This document shows positions 23,836-32,196 of a stretch of DNA of 41,321 nt, piece by piece. How positions within the stretch are numbered: the stretch's first letter is position 1; each line of letters starts with the position of its first letter. Made by a program: the position numbers and the translations under genes. The notes under the pieces were generated by a model. That model was not told where the DNA came from. It worked only from the letters and a program-made list of their open reading frames with translations, and did no database searches. The stretch lies in contig CAIKLQ010001008.1 of assembly GCA_903828255.1 (NCBI GenBank), positions 1-41,321 on the forward strand. Direction: 5' to 3'. The stretch comes from an uncultured Verrucomicrobiota bacterium (lineage in GTDB: Bacteria; Verrucomicrobiota; Verrucomicrobiia; Limisphaerales; JADLHS01).

Positions 23836-25062
23836 TCACTTGGCAGCGGGAAGTTCTTTTCCGCCCATGAGCCAATCGAGGGGAAAAGCCGCGAAGGCGA
23901 TCCGTTCGTAGGCACTCTTCTCGCCGCGTTCGTAAAGGCAGCCAGTTTTTCCCTTCGGCAACGCCACGAGACAGGAGTAACCGGCGGGACCTTCGTGAAG
24001 CGTTCTCGCCACGGGCCAGGTTTTCCCTTCATCGCGACTCAGGCGCACCGTGAAGTTGCGCCGGCGCTTTTCATCAGCGGGATTAGAAAAAAGCAATTGG
24101 CTGACGTTCGCTTTGCCTGGCCAGGAGAGCCGGAGAAAGCTGGCCTGGCAAACTGGCTCGATCAGCGCCGGTTGATCTTGTGGTGCGGTCCACCTCAACC
24201 CGCCGTCGCGGCTGGTGGCTTCCGCGCGGCGACGGTGGCCGAAGTACGCCCGAAAATTCATGAGCAACGTGCCTTGCCCATCCGCCAGTTCCACGACCTG
24301 ACACTCATTCACTTTGGGCCGAATGACGCCGCCGAGTTGCCAGTTTGCGCCGTGATCGTCGCTGAAAATCACATGCGCCCCGAACTCAATCTGAGCTTCG
24401 GTGGAACTAGTCGCCGCTGCGTCATAGCTGTGGTCGCACGGAATCACGAGCCGCCCCCGATGTGCGCCGTAATTGATTTGAATCCCTACTCCCGGCCCGG
24501 TGGCATACCAGCCCCACGTCGGGTCTTTGGCCTGGCTGGTGATTTCAACGGGCCTGCTCCAAGTCTGCCCGTCGTCGCGGCTCTGGCAAACCCAAACCGT
24601 GCGCGATTGCTCTGCCGATCTGGTTTTGATGCGAGCTTCGGTGTCCGTTCCCAGATTGTGCGTCAGCAAGAGCCAGATGTCGCCGGTTTGTTGGTCCACC
24701 ACGGCGCAGGGATTGCCGCAAGTATTTGGCCCGTCATCCCAGATCACCGTTTGAGCACTCCAAGATTTGCCGCCATCGGTGGATCGCTTGAGCAAAAGGT
24801 CAATGTCGCCGGAGTCGCCGGCCCCGTTCTTCCGGCCTTCGCAAAACGCGAGCAACGCTCCCTTCGGCGTGGCGATGATCGCCGGGATGCGGTAGGTGGG
24901 GTAGCCATCCGTCCCGCTGACGAACACGTCGGTTTGCTCCAGGCGCTCACGGTCATCGGCAAGCACCCTGCCCGTCAGCACGACCATTGAAAGCGTCGTG
25001 AGCAACGCAAGGTGAATGTGTTTCCAATGTTGCACCCGCCCAAGTTCCGGCAGTTGCGGCAC
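23836..25062 (-). CDS. Secreted exo-alpha-sialidase (neuraminidase) family protein
   Basis: A signal peptide is visible (HLALLTTLSMVVLTGRVLA). The sialidase arginine-triad motif TYRIPAII is followed by AFCEGRKNGAGDSGD. Asp boxes (SxDxGxxW) recur as STDGGKSW, SRDDGQTW, SRDGGLRW and SRDEGKTW, marking a six-blade beta-propeller. The 408-residue length fits a catalytic domain alone. Such enzymes release sialic acid or related sugars from glycans outside the cytoplasm. The start at 25062 leaves a somewhat long n-region. It is a single gene, divergent from the SUMF1-like pair. Confidence 0.9.
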   Translation of the reverse strand: MPQLPELGRVQHWKHIHLALLTTLSMVVLTGRVLADDRERLEQTDVFVSGTDGYPTYRIPAIIATPKGALLAFCEGRKNGAGDSGDIDLLLKRSTDGGKSWSAQTVIWDDGPNTCGNPCAVVDQQTGDIWLLLTHNLGTDTEARIKTRSAEQSRTVWVCQSRDDGQTWSRPVEITSQAKDPTWGWYATGPGVGIQINYGAHRGRLVIPCDHSYDAAATSSTEAQIEFGAHVIFSDDHGANWQLGGVIRPKVNECQVVELADGQGTLLMNFRAYFGHRRRAEATSRDGGLRWTAPQDQPALIEPVCQASFLRLSWPGKANVSQLLFSNPADEKRRRNFTVRLSRDEGKTWPVARTLHEGPAGYSCLVALPKGKTGCLYERGEKSAYERIAFAAFPLDWLMGGKELPAAK

Positions 25063-25083
25063 GGAGACAAACTCAAAAACGGA

Positions 25084-25100
25084 GCGCCGGCCTTCGGCGC
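25084..25100. repeat. Small hairpin upstream of the sialidase
   Basis: GCGCCG and CGGCGC (6-bp arms) flank a 5-nt loop. The flanking GGAGC recalls the palindromic element at 36169-36235. It may be a worn repeat copy or a 5'-leader structure. Confidence 0.5.
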
Positions 25101-25216
25101 ACTGCCTAGCACAAGGAGAATTCAGGAGGATTCAGGCTTGACTTCCACGCCGTTCGTATTCACTGTGGCCTAGACTAAGTGATTTCTCATTAATCACGAA
25201 ATGGAAACATCCGAAC

Positions 25217-26383
25217 ATGAAAACACGTACCATAGAAATGAAACTTGCCTTGGGCGCTTTGGTTTTTTTGGGGTGGTTGCCGGCGCAAGCGGCGGCCCCG
25301 GTCATCGCGAATATCACGGTACTCGGGGCGACCCCACAGTTCAGTATCCACAGCGACTTGGGCCTCACCAATCAAATCCAGTATTCGACCAACTTGGGTC
25401 TAGCCAACTGGACAGTGCTGACGAATGTGGTGGTGACCCAAAGTCCCTATTTGTTTGTGGATGTGAACGCGCCGCCCGCGCCCTTTCGCTTTTACCGCGT
25501 GGCCGCCCTCAATCAGACAAACAATCCCACCCCTCCCGGCATGGTGCTGATTCCGGCGGGAAGCTTTACGATGGGGGACTGGTTTAGCGAAGGTTGGGGG
25601 GATGACCTGCCGCTGCACGACGTGTCTGTCTCCGCGTTTTCCATGGACCGGTATGAGGTGACGAAAGCGCTGTGGGATGAGATTTACAACTGGGCGATTC
25701 TGAACGGCTACGACTTTGACAACACTGGTTCCGGCAAAGCAGCCACGCATCCGGTGCAGGCGGTGAGTTGGTATGACGCGGTCAAGTGGTGTAATGCGCG
25801 GAGCGAGAAGGAGGGGAAGACCCCGGCATATTACACGGATGCGGCGTTGAGTGCGAGGTATCGGCAGGGGCAGGTCAATGTGCAGAATAACTGGGTGAAC
25901 TGGAGCGCTGGTTATCGGTTGCCGACGGAGGCCGAGTGGGAGAAGGCCGCGCGGGGCGGGGCCGCCGGTCATCGTTTCTCGTGGTCGGACACGAATGAAA
26001 TCACGCACAGCCGGGCAAACTACTACAGCACCACGGAAGACGCATACGATACGAGTCCCACGCGGGGCAACCAACCGACATTCGCGGTGGACAGTCATCC
26101 CTACACCAGTCCGGTGGGGTATTTTGCATCGAATGATTATGGGCTTTATGACATGGTGGGAAATGTTTCGGAGTGGTGCTGGGATTGGTATGCTGAGGGT
26201 GCGTATTCGAGCGGTTCGCCGACCGATCCACGAGGGCCCTCGGCGGGCTTGTTTCGCGTGGATCGGGGCGGTAGATGGGATCGCAAAGCTTTTTTCGTCC
26301 GGACGGCGTACCGCGACTACTACTCGCCAACATTCGGGGACAATGTCATGGGATTCCGTTTGGTCCTGCCCCTAGGTCAGTGA
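25217..26383 (+). CDS. Secreted SUMF1/FGE-like domain protein, single domain
   Basis: A signal peptide (LALGALVFLGWLPAQAAA) is followed by a ~75-residue beta module ending FRFYRVAAL, the same kind as on the truncated secreted gene. The rest is a formylglycine-generating-enzyme-sulfatase (SUMF1) fold: MVLIPAGSFTMGD, YEVTKALWDEIYNW, HPVQAVSWYDAVKWCNARS, YRLPTEAEWEKAARGG, GLYDMVGNVSEWCWDWY and VMGFRLVLPL. The copper-binding cysteine pair of true FGE is not visible: the segment reads RGGRWDRKAFFVRTAYRD. So sulfatase activation is unlikely and a binding or unknown enzymatic role is more probable. It is a close paralogue of the next gene. Confidence 0.9.
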   Translation: MKTRTIEMKLALGALVFLGWLPAQAAAPVIANITVLGATPQFSIHSDLGLTNQIQYSTNLGLANWTVLTNVVVTQSPYLFVDVNAPPAPFRFYRVAALNQTNNPTPPGMVLIPAGSFTMGDWFSEGWGDDLPLHDVSVSAFSMDRYEVTKALWDEIYNWAILNGYDFDNTGSGKAATHPVQAVSWYDAVKWCNARSEKEGKTPAYYTDAALSARYRQGQVNVQNNWVNWSAGYRLPTEAEWEKAARGGAAGHRFSWSDTNEITHSRANYYSTTEDAYDTSPTRGNQPTFAVDSHPYTSPVGYFASNDYGLYDMVGNVSEWCWDWYAEGAYSSGSPTDPRGPSAGLFRVDRGGRWDRKAFFVRTAYRDYYSPTFGDNVMGFRLVLPLGQ

Positions 26384-26734
26384 GTTGAACCGCGAGACTG
26401 GAGCCGGCGAGAGGCGCAGCAAGCGACGAGGGCTGCGTGACTGCGGAGCGGGGAGAGCAAATGGTCAGCGCGTGGAAGCGGAGAATGGGAAACCCGAGCT
26501 ACGGTCGTGGTTGTTGGGGATCGGGTCGGATGCTGGGATTGCGGCCCTGACCTGCACCTATAACACTGGATGTGCGGGTTGCTCACATTCGGCGGTTGGA
26601 CCTTTAAGAGTGCTTCCGTCTCGGCGCCGCGGCCTGCCATTCGGGAAATTCAACGCTGACTATCCAGCTTTGTTTATTTAGTGTGCGTTTAGCTTCAGGG
26701 AAACCCGCAAAATACTAGCCGGAGATATGAAACG
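26384..26734. other. Intergenic stretch between the two SUMF1-like genes
   Basis: No gene or strong repeat is visible. The first bases after the stop (GAGTTGAACCGCGAGACTGG) loosely resemble those after the second SUMF1-like gene (GAATTGAAGCGCCCAAGCGG), as expected if downstream DNA was copied along with the gene. Confidence 0.4.
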
Positions 26735-28756
26735 ATGAAAACACGAACCCGAGGAATGAAACTTGGCTTGGGCGCTTTGGGGTGTGGGGTCTGGTTGGCG
26801 GCGCACGCGACCGCCCCGGTCATTAATCACATCTTGATGATCGGGGCGACGCCGCAGTTCAGCATCCAAAGTGACCTGGGCATCACCAATCAAATCCAGT
26901 TCTCGACCAACTTGGGACAGGCCAACTGGACGGTGCTGACGAACATTGTGGTCGCCCAAAGTCCCTATCTGTTTGTGGATGCGAGTGCGCCGCCCGTGCC
27001 CTCCCGTTTCTATCGGGTGGCGGCCCTCAGCCAGACGAACAATCCTCCTCCTTCCGGCATGGTGCCGATTCCGGCGGGCAGCTTTACGATGGGGGATGCT
27101 TTTAGCGAAGGCTTCGGCGATGACCTGCCTTTGCACCTGGTCTATGTTTCCTTGTTTTACCTGGACCGTTACGAGGTGCCGAAAGGGCTGTGGGATGAGG
27201 TCTATAACTGGGGGATTGCGAACGGCTACAGCTTTGACAACCCGGGTTCCGGTAAAGCAGCCACGCACCCGGTGCAGACGGTGAGTTGGTATGACTGTGT
27301 GAAGTGGTGCAATGCGCGGAGCGAGAAGGAGGGGCGGGTGCCGGCGTATTATACCAACGCCGCGCATACGGCGGTGTATCGTGGTGGGCAGACGGACGTG
27401 GGGAACGACTGGGTGAATTGGAGTGCGGGCTACCAGTTGCCGACGGAGGCGCAGTGGGAGAAGGCGGCGCGGGGCGGGGCCGCCGGCCGTCGTTTCTCGT
27501 GGGCGGACACGGATGAAATCACGCACAGCCGGGCAAACTACTACAGCACCACGGAATACACTTACGATACGAGTCCCACGCGGGGCAACCAACCGACGTT
27601 CGCGGTGGGCAATTTCCCCTACACCAGTCCGGCAGGGTATTTTGCCCCGAATGACTATGGGCTTTATGACATGGTGGGAAATGTTTCGGAGTGGTGCTGG
27701 GATTGGTATGATGAGAGTGCGTATTCGAGCGGTTCGCCGACCGATCCGCGAGGGCCCGCGGTGGGCTTGCGGCGCGTGGATCGGGGCGGCAGATGGGACC
27801 GCAACGCATATTTATGCCGGACGGCGTACCGCGACCACTACTCGCCAACGTTCGGGGACAATGTCATGGGATTCCGTTGCGCGCTGCCTCCGGATCAGAA
27901 TTCTTCCCCTACGAACATGGTGTTGATTCCGGTTGGCAACTTTACGATGGGTGACACGTTTGGCGAAGGTGCCAGCGACGAGCGTCCCTTGCACACGAAT
28001 GAGGTGAGCGCCTTTTACATAGAGGCGTTTGCGGTAACCAAGGCGTTGTGGGATGAGGTTCACAATTGGGCGACCAATCACGCCTACCGCTTTGACAATC
28101 CCGGTTCCGGCAAAGCGGTCACGCACCCGGTGCAGGCGGTGAGTTGGTATGACTGTGTGAAGTGGTGCAATGCGCGGAGCGAGAAGGAGGGGCGCGTGCC
28201 GGCATATTACACCAATGCGGCGCATACGGCGGTGTATCGCGATGGGCAGACCGACGTGGAAAACGACTGGGTGAACTGGAGTACCGGCTACCAGTTGCCA
28301 ACGGAAGCGCAGTGGGAGAAGGCGGCGCGGGGCGGGCTTGGCGGGCAGCGGTTCACGTGGGGCAACACGATTTCGTGGAGTCAGGCGAACTATTACGCTT
28401 TTCCGGGGGCGGCAGGAGGGAGCACCTACGATGTGAATTCCACGAGTGGCTACCTACCGGCCTTCGCGGTGGGTGGTTATCCGTACACCAGTCCGGTGGG
28501 TTTTTTTGCGCCAAATAGCGCCGGGCTTTATGACCTGGTGGGAAACGTTTGGGGCTGGTGTTGGGATTGGTATGGGGCGTATTCAAGCGATTCGCAGACC
28601 GACCCGCGTGGCCCGGTTGCGGGTTCGTACCGCGTCGCTCGCGGGGGCAGTTGGTCCGACCTCGCCGAGAGCTGTCGGTCGGCGGCGCGCCTTAACCTCC
28701 TTCCGACCTACCCGGACGGCAGCGTGGGATTCCGGGTTGTGCTGCCAGTTCCGTGA
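26735..28756 (+). CDS. Secreted protein with two tandem SUMF1/FGE-like domains
   Basis: The signal peptide and N-terminal beta module copy those of the preceding gene. Domain 1 spans roughly residues 108-385 and domain 2 roughly 390-673. Each has the MVxIPxGxFTMGD start, CVKWCNARSEKEGRVP, YQLPTEAQWEKAARGG and the GLYDxVGNV...CWDWY end. Near the C-terminus of each domain only one cysteine remains (YLCRTAYRD and AESCRSAAR), so the FGE cysteine pair is again missing. Long identical DNA stretches shared with the preceding gene show recent duplication, followed or preceded by internal domain duplication. The ligand is unknown; location is extracytoplasmic. Confidence 0.9.
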   Translation: MKTRTRGMKLGLGALGCGVWLAAHATAPVINHILMIGATPQFSIQSDLGITNQIQFSTNLGQANWTVLTNIVVAQSPYLFVDASAPPVPSRFYRVAALSQTNNPPPSGMVPIPAGSFTMGDAFSEGFGDDLPLHLVYVSLFYLDRYEVPKGLWDEVYNWGIANGYSFDNPGSGKAATHPVQTVSWYDCVKWCNARSEKEGRVPAYYTNAAHTAVYRGGQTDVGNDWVNWSAGYQLPTEAQWEKAARGGAAGRRFSWADTDEITHSRANYYSTTEYTYDTSPTRGNQPTFAVGNFPYTSPAGYFAPNDYGLYDMVGNVSEWCWDWYDESAYSSGSPTDPRGPAVGLRRVDRGGRWDRNAYLCRTAYRDHYSPTFGDNVMGFRCALPPDQNSSPTNMVLIPVGNFTMGDTFGEGASDERPLHTNEVSAFYIEAFAVTKALWDEVHNWATNHAYRFDNPGSGKAVTHPVQAVSWYDCVKWCNARSEKEGRVPAYYTNAAHTAVYRDGQTDVENDWVNWSTGYQLPTEAQWEKAARGGLGGQRFTWGNTISWSQANYYAFPGAAGGSTYDVNSTSGYLPAFAVGGYPYTSPVGFFAPNSAGLYDLVGNVWGWCWDWYGAYSSDSQTDPRGPVAGSYRVARGGSWSDLAESCRSAARLNLLPTYPDGSVGFRVVLPVP

Positions 28757-29027
28757 ATTGAAGCGCCCAAGCGGAGCCGATGGCGCGAAGCGCGGTGAGG
28801 AAGTTTTTGAAGTTGGAGTCGCATGTTATTTCTCGGACTTGATGGGTTACAGGATCAGTTCATTCGGTTCCGCCATCTGCCGGGTCGGTTCTTTGCAATT
28901 TGGTTGAGCGGCTTTTGGTTGGCGGTTTCCAACGCGTGGAGCAAATCTGCAGTTGGGGTAGCCGCCCCGATCTCGAAATCGCGCAGCGGGGCCAGGAGCC
29001 GGAATAACTGGTTGGGCGGGCGCTTCC

Positions 29028-29091
29028 GTAGTGGCACGGGCGTCGTGCCAGTGCGAACCGAAACATACCGGCGAGACACCCGTGCCACTAC
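29028..29091. repeat. Inverted repeat with 13-bp perfect arms
   Basis: GTAGTGGCACGGG (29028-29040) and CCCGTGCCACTAC (29079-29091) are perfect complements around a 38-bp centre. The GTGGCACGGG text is one I associate with dispersed repeats in this phylum. Confidence 0.85.
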
Positions 29092-29326
29092 CCGGTTTAT
29101 GGGAAGAGACATCAGACGGCAACAAGTCGACTCTTCGTTACAAGGCAAGTCAGGATTTTTTGCACGGCCAAGCCACGGTCGGCTTCTGGCAAGATTGGAG
29201 AAGTCCGCGCATTGTGGCGCGAACAAACAGGACGCGTCGTCCGAATTCGTGGTGCGCCAGGGGGAATTCGTGTGGTCACGGGCGAGGCAGAAATTGCGGT
29301 TTGGTGATCTGAATCGCAGCGCAGGC

Positions 29327-29392
29327 GGGTTCCGGTCGCGGAACGGAAGGGTTCCAATTACGGAACAGGCGTGTTCCAATCGCGGAATAGGC
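29327..29392. repeat. Three 22-bp tandem repeats
   Basis: Units 29327-29348, 29349-29370 and 29371-29392 share the pattern GxGTTCC-nn-TnnCGGAA-nnGG. Each carries an inner GTTCC/GGAAC dyad. Confidence 0.75.
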
Positions 29393-29533
29393 GGTGGCCA
29401 ATTTTGAGCGACGACGAGACAGTCTGTGGATGCTTTTGGTATCTGGATGGGGCGTCAATCCGCAGGTTTAGTGGCCTTAAGGTGATTGGGCGCAGTGAGA
29501 TGGCAAGGGCATGGTTAATTTGTTAAGAGAAGC

Positions 29534-29563
29534 TTGCGTTACTGGCTCACTGACTGCTAATAT
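29534..29563 (+). promoter_or_regulatory. Candidate promoter upstream of the cytochrome cluster
   Basis: TTGCGT (29534-29539) and TAATAT (29558-29563) are separated by 18 bp, about 155 bp before the first cytochrome start, in A+T-rich DNA. It is by-eye consensus matching only. Confidence 0.3.
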
Positions 29564-29718
29564 CGGAAGCGAAACAAAAAACTCGAAATGACGCCCAACC
29601 AGTTAGAGCAGCATGCGCCAGTTGGCAGCAAGATGACCAACCGGAGTTCACGATTTGCAATTTTCGGATTCGCGTAGTCAAAACAAACAAAAATACAACA
29701 AACGGAAAACAGAATCCT

Positions 29719-30402
29719 ATGAAAGAAATGATGAAAAATAGTTCAAGCAAGTTCTCCGGGAGGCGCTGGACCGCCATCCTGCTCGTAACCGCAACGCTCG
29801 CGGGTGGGGGGCGAATGGCCAGTGGGGCTTCGATTACCGGAACGCCGCATGATTTGTCGGGCAAGGGGTGGGGGACCACCGAACTGTGCAAGTTCTGTCA
29901 CACGCCGCACTTGGCGCAGGCCGTGGCCACGGCGCCGCTCTGGAACCATCAAACCACCGCGATAGCTAATTATGCTTTGTACACCAGTGCGACGTTTCAA
30001 GGGGCTTCAACAGTGACACAGCCGGGTCCGACGTCGAAACTTTGCTTGAGTTGTCACGATGGTACGGTGGCGTCCGACTCGTTTGCCACCGCCGGCGTGT
30101 TGCAAAATGGAACACACTTTATGACCGCAACTGCAACCAACTTGGTGGGGGCCGCCTCCCTCGGCGGCTTGTCCCGGGATCACCCGATTTCGTTCACTTA
30201 CGACGCGGCGCTGGCCACGGCGGATCAACACCTCGTGACACCCGCCTCGACCAATTACGTGGACGCGGCCCGGCTGATTCCGTTGTTCAACGGCAAGATG
30301 GAATGTGCTTCGTGCCACGCCACGCACGACAATCAATATGGCAAGTTCCTGCGCACCAGCAACGCGGGGAGCGCCCTCTGCAAGGCGTGCCACACGCAAT
30401 AG
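29719..30402 (+). CDS. Periplasmic tetraheme c-type cytochrome (paired CxxCH family)
   Basis: A Sec signal (WTAILLVTATLAGGGRMASGA) precedes four heme-binding motifs: CKFCH, CLSCH, CASCH and CKACH. The FCHTPH form is typical of the doubled-CxxCH (NapC/NirT-independent) cytochrome family. The protein has 227 residues. It is the smallest and first gene of the porin-cytochrome cluster and shares the layout TELCKFCHTPH...SKLCLSCHDGTV with the 12-heme protein at 34178, so the two are paralogues. Heme attachment needs the cytochrome c maturation machinery, which is not in this window. Predicted role: periplasmic electron carrier. Confidence 0.93.
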   Translation: MKEMMKNSSSKFSGRRWTAILLVTATLAGGGRMASGASITGTPHDLSGKGWGTTELCKFCHTPHLAQAVATAPLWNHQTTAIANYALYTSATFQGASTVTQPGPTSKLCLSCHDGTVASDSFATAGVLQNGTHFMTATATNLVGAASLGGLSRDHPISFTYDAALATADQHLVTPASTNYVDAARLIPLFNGKMECASCHATHDNQYGKFLRTSNAGSALCKACHTQ

Positions 30403-30487
30403 CGAACTGTCAGGCATAGATCACCGTCTGCCCTAGGAACCACTGACGTCGGCGTCGGCGATTCCTCGGGGTGGCAGTTTGGTTGCG

Positions 30488-31609
30488 ATGGGGGCCACGC
30501 GCTCATATTCTCGTTCGCTGTCTTCGGCCGGCCTCGTGCTTGTGGCAGGCTGGCTGGTTTTGGGCGCCGGTTGTGCGAGCGGGCCAAACGCAACCGGGGT
30601 GAAGAAGGGCGCGGCCGCCAGATTTGTTTTTTACCCGCCGCCGCCGGAGCAACCGCGGTTACAGTTTCTGGTGAGCTTGTCCGACGAGCGGGACCTGGGT
30701 CGACAGGTGAGCAAATTCTCCGCGTTCATCACCGGCGAACAACCCTCCTCGCAGCCCATTATCAAACCGTACGGCATCTGGCTGGCGGGCAATGAACTTA
30801 ATGTGTGCGACACCGGCACGCGGTCGGTGGACATCCTGGATCTCGTCCAGAAAACCATGCGCCGGTTCACACCGGCCGGCATGGGCAAGCTGGCCGTCCC
30901 GGTTAACGTGGTCGTGGATGCCGATGGCTCCCGGTACGTGGCGGATACCGGTCGCAACCAAGTGTTGATCTTCGGCGCCGACGACTCCTTTCAAGGGGCC
31001 ATCGGCGATGGCGACAAACTGCGGCCCTCGGGCGTGGCGCTCACGGCTGATCGAGTTTATCTCACGGATTTGAACGGACATTGCGTCCGGGTTTATTCAA
31101 AGAAGACCCGTGAACCTCTGTTCACCATTCCGCCAGACCCGGAAGCCGCGGAGGAAAAGGAGCCGGGCAAACTCTACATGCCAGTCAACCTAGCGGTGGA
31201 TTCCCAGGGCCAATTGTACGTTTCCGACATGGCCGCGTGCCGGGTTCAAATCTACGGTGCCGATGGCAAGTACCTGAAAACGCTCGGTGGCCGGGGCGAC
31301 ATGCCTGGCCAGTTCGCCCGGCCCAAGGGCGTGACGGTGGATCGCGAAGGGCGGATTTACGTGATTGATGCGGCGGCGCAAGTCTGCCAGATATTCAACC
31401 CGGAGGGGAAGCTGCTGGTGTATTTCGGGGAACCGGACGGCAGCACAGTGCCCTTGAACCTGCCCGCCGCCGTGGCGGTGGATTACGACCACCTCAAGTT
31501 GTTCGAGCAATATGTATCGCCAGATTTCGTGGTCGAACATCTGGTGCTCATTACGAATCAACTCGGCGAGCGAAAAGTCAACGTGTACGGCCTTGGCCAC
31601 AAGCGGTGA
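30488..31609 (+). CDS. NHL-repeat lipoprotein
   Basis: From ATG 30488 the N-terminus is MGATRSYSRSLSSAGLVLVAG, leading to a lipobox LGAGC, so it is a predicted lipoprotein; a TTG at 30479 is a possible longer start. The body is a six-blade NHL beta-propeller: repeated segments like GIWLAGNELNVCDTGTRSV, NVVVDADGSRYVADTGRNQV, NLAVDSQGQLYVSDMAACRV and GVTVDREGRIYVIDAAAQV. NHL proteins often sit next to multiheme cytochrome genes, where their role is thought to be structural or in protein-protein contact. The last bases overlap the next gene by 4 bp. No heme motif is present. Confidence 0.9.
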   Translation: MGATRSYSRSLSSAGLVLVAGWLVLGAGCASGPNATGVKKGAAARFVFYPPPPEQPRLQFLVSLSDERDLGRQVSKFSAFITGEQPSSQPIIKPYGIWLAGNELNVCDTGTRSVDILDLVQKTMRRFTPAGMGKLAVPVNVVVDADGSRYVADTGRNQVLIFGADDSFQGAIGDGDKLRPSGVALTADRVYLTDLNGHCVRVYSKKTREPLFTIPPDPEAAEEKEPGKLYMPVNLAVDSQGQLYVSDMAACRVQIYGADGKYLKTLGGRGDMPGQFARPKGVTVDREGRIYVIDAAAQVCQIFNPEGKLLVYFGEPDGSTVPLNLPAAVAVDYDHLKLFEQYVSPDFVVEHLVLITNQLGERKVNVYGLGHKR

Positions 31610-32196
31610 CGTTGAAGCAGCCCATGAGGCCACCAAGGACATGGACCTGTTGGGCGGCGGCTGGGTTGGCGGGTGGCCTTTTGATTGTCGGTTGCAGCAC
31701 CGAGACAAAGCAACGTTGGTTGCACGTTTTCTTCACCGGTGTGGACGGGACAAACGCCCTGTCGGCCAGTCTGCCGACCGCGGTGGTTACCAATGTCGTT
31801 GCGGTTACTGCGGCGGTTCCCGCGGCCCCGGTGGTGTACATGCATCCACTCTACGCGGAACGGAAGTGTGATGCCTGTCATCTCACGGGCCAGTCGGAAC
31901 AGTTGCGCGCCACCGGCAGCGCCCTTTGCCTGGAGTGCCATCAAAAGCTAATTGCGAACGCCAAATTCATTCACGCGCCCATTCGCGACGGCCGGTGTGA
32001 CCAGTGCCATGAGGCGCATAAGTCCACCGAGCGTTTCCATCTGACGCACCGGGCCCAGGAGCTGTGCCTGAGCTGTCACACGCAGGTGGAAATGGCAAAA
32101 GTGAACGCCCATGCCAGCTTGGGAACCGCCGAATGTCTGAGCTGTCATGACGCGCATCGCTCAGATCAAAAAGGCTTGGTCAAAAGCGTAAAATGA
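31606..32196 (+). CDS. Pentaheme c-type cytochrome lipoprotein
   Basis: The GTG at 31606 overlaps the preceding stop (GTGA); ATG 31624 is an alternative start. A lipobox LLIVGC marks a lipoprotein. After a Val/Ala/Pro-rich linker (about residues 45-75) come five CxxCH motifs: CDACH, CLECH, CDQCH, CLSCH and CLSCH. The pattern of CxxCHxxH (CHEAH, CHDAH) is that of the doubled-CxxCH family seen in DmsE/MtrA-like decahemes. Its gene overlaps the beta-barrel gene by 4 bp, so it is the best candidate for the cytochrome plugged into or docked on the barrel from the periplasmic side. 196 residues. Confidence 0.92.
   Translation: MTLKQPMRPPRTWTCWAAAGLAGGLLIVGCSTETKQRWLHVFFTGVDGTNALSASLPTAVVTNVVAVTAAVPAAPVVYMHPLYAERKCDACHLTGQSEQLRATGSALCLECHQKLIANAKFIHAPIRDGRCDQCHEAHKSTERFHLTHRAQELCLSCHTQVEMAKVNAHASLGTAECLSCHDAHRSDQKGLVKSVK

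Larger units (their letters stand above)
28757..29718. other. Repeat-bearing non-coding region before the cytochrome cluster
   Basis: No frame here looks like a real protein. It contains an inverted repeat (29028-29091), three 22-bp tandem units (29327-29392) and a possible promoter near 29534-29563, each listed apart. The last 150 bp are clearly richer in A+T than the surroundings. Confidence 0.6.

Noticed and set aside
26678-27592. 304-codon minus-strand frame inside the second SUMF1-like gene, with similar shadow frames in the first
   Set aside because: Similar antisense frames appear because the genes are duplicated, so the similarity between them is not evidence of coding.
29327-29392. 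CRISPR-like array
   Set aside because: The units are contiguous 22-mers without spacers, and no cas gene is present.
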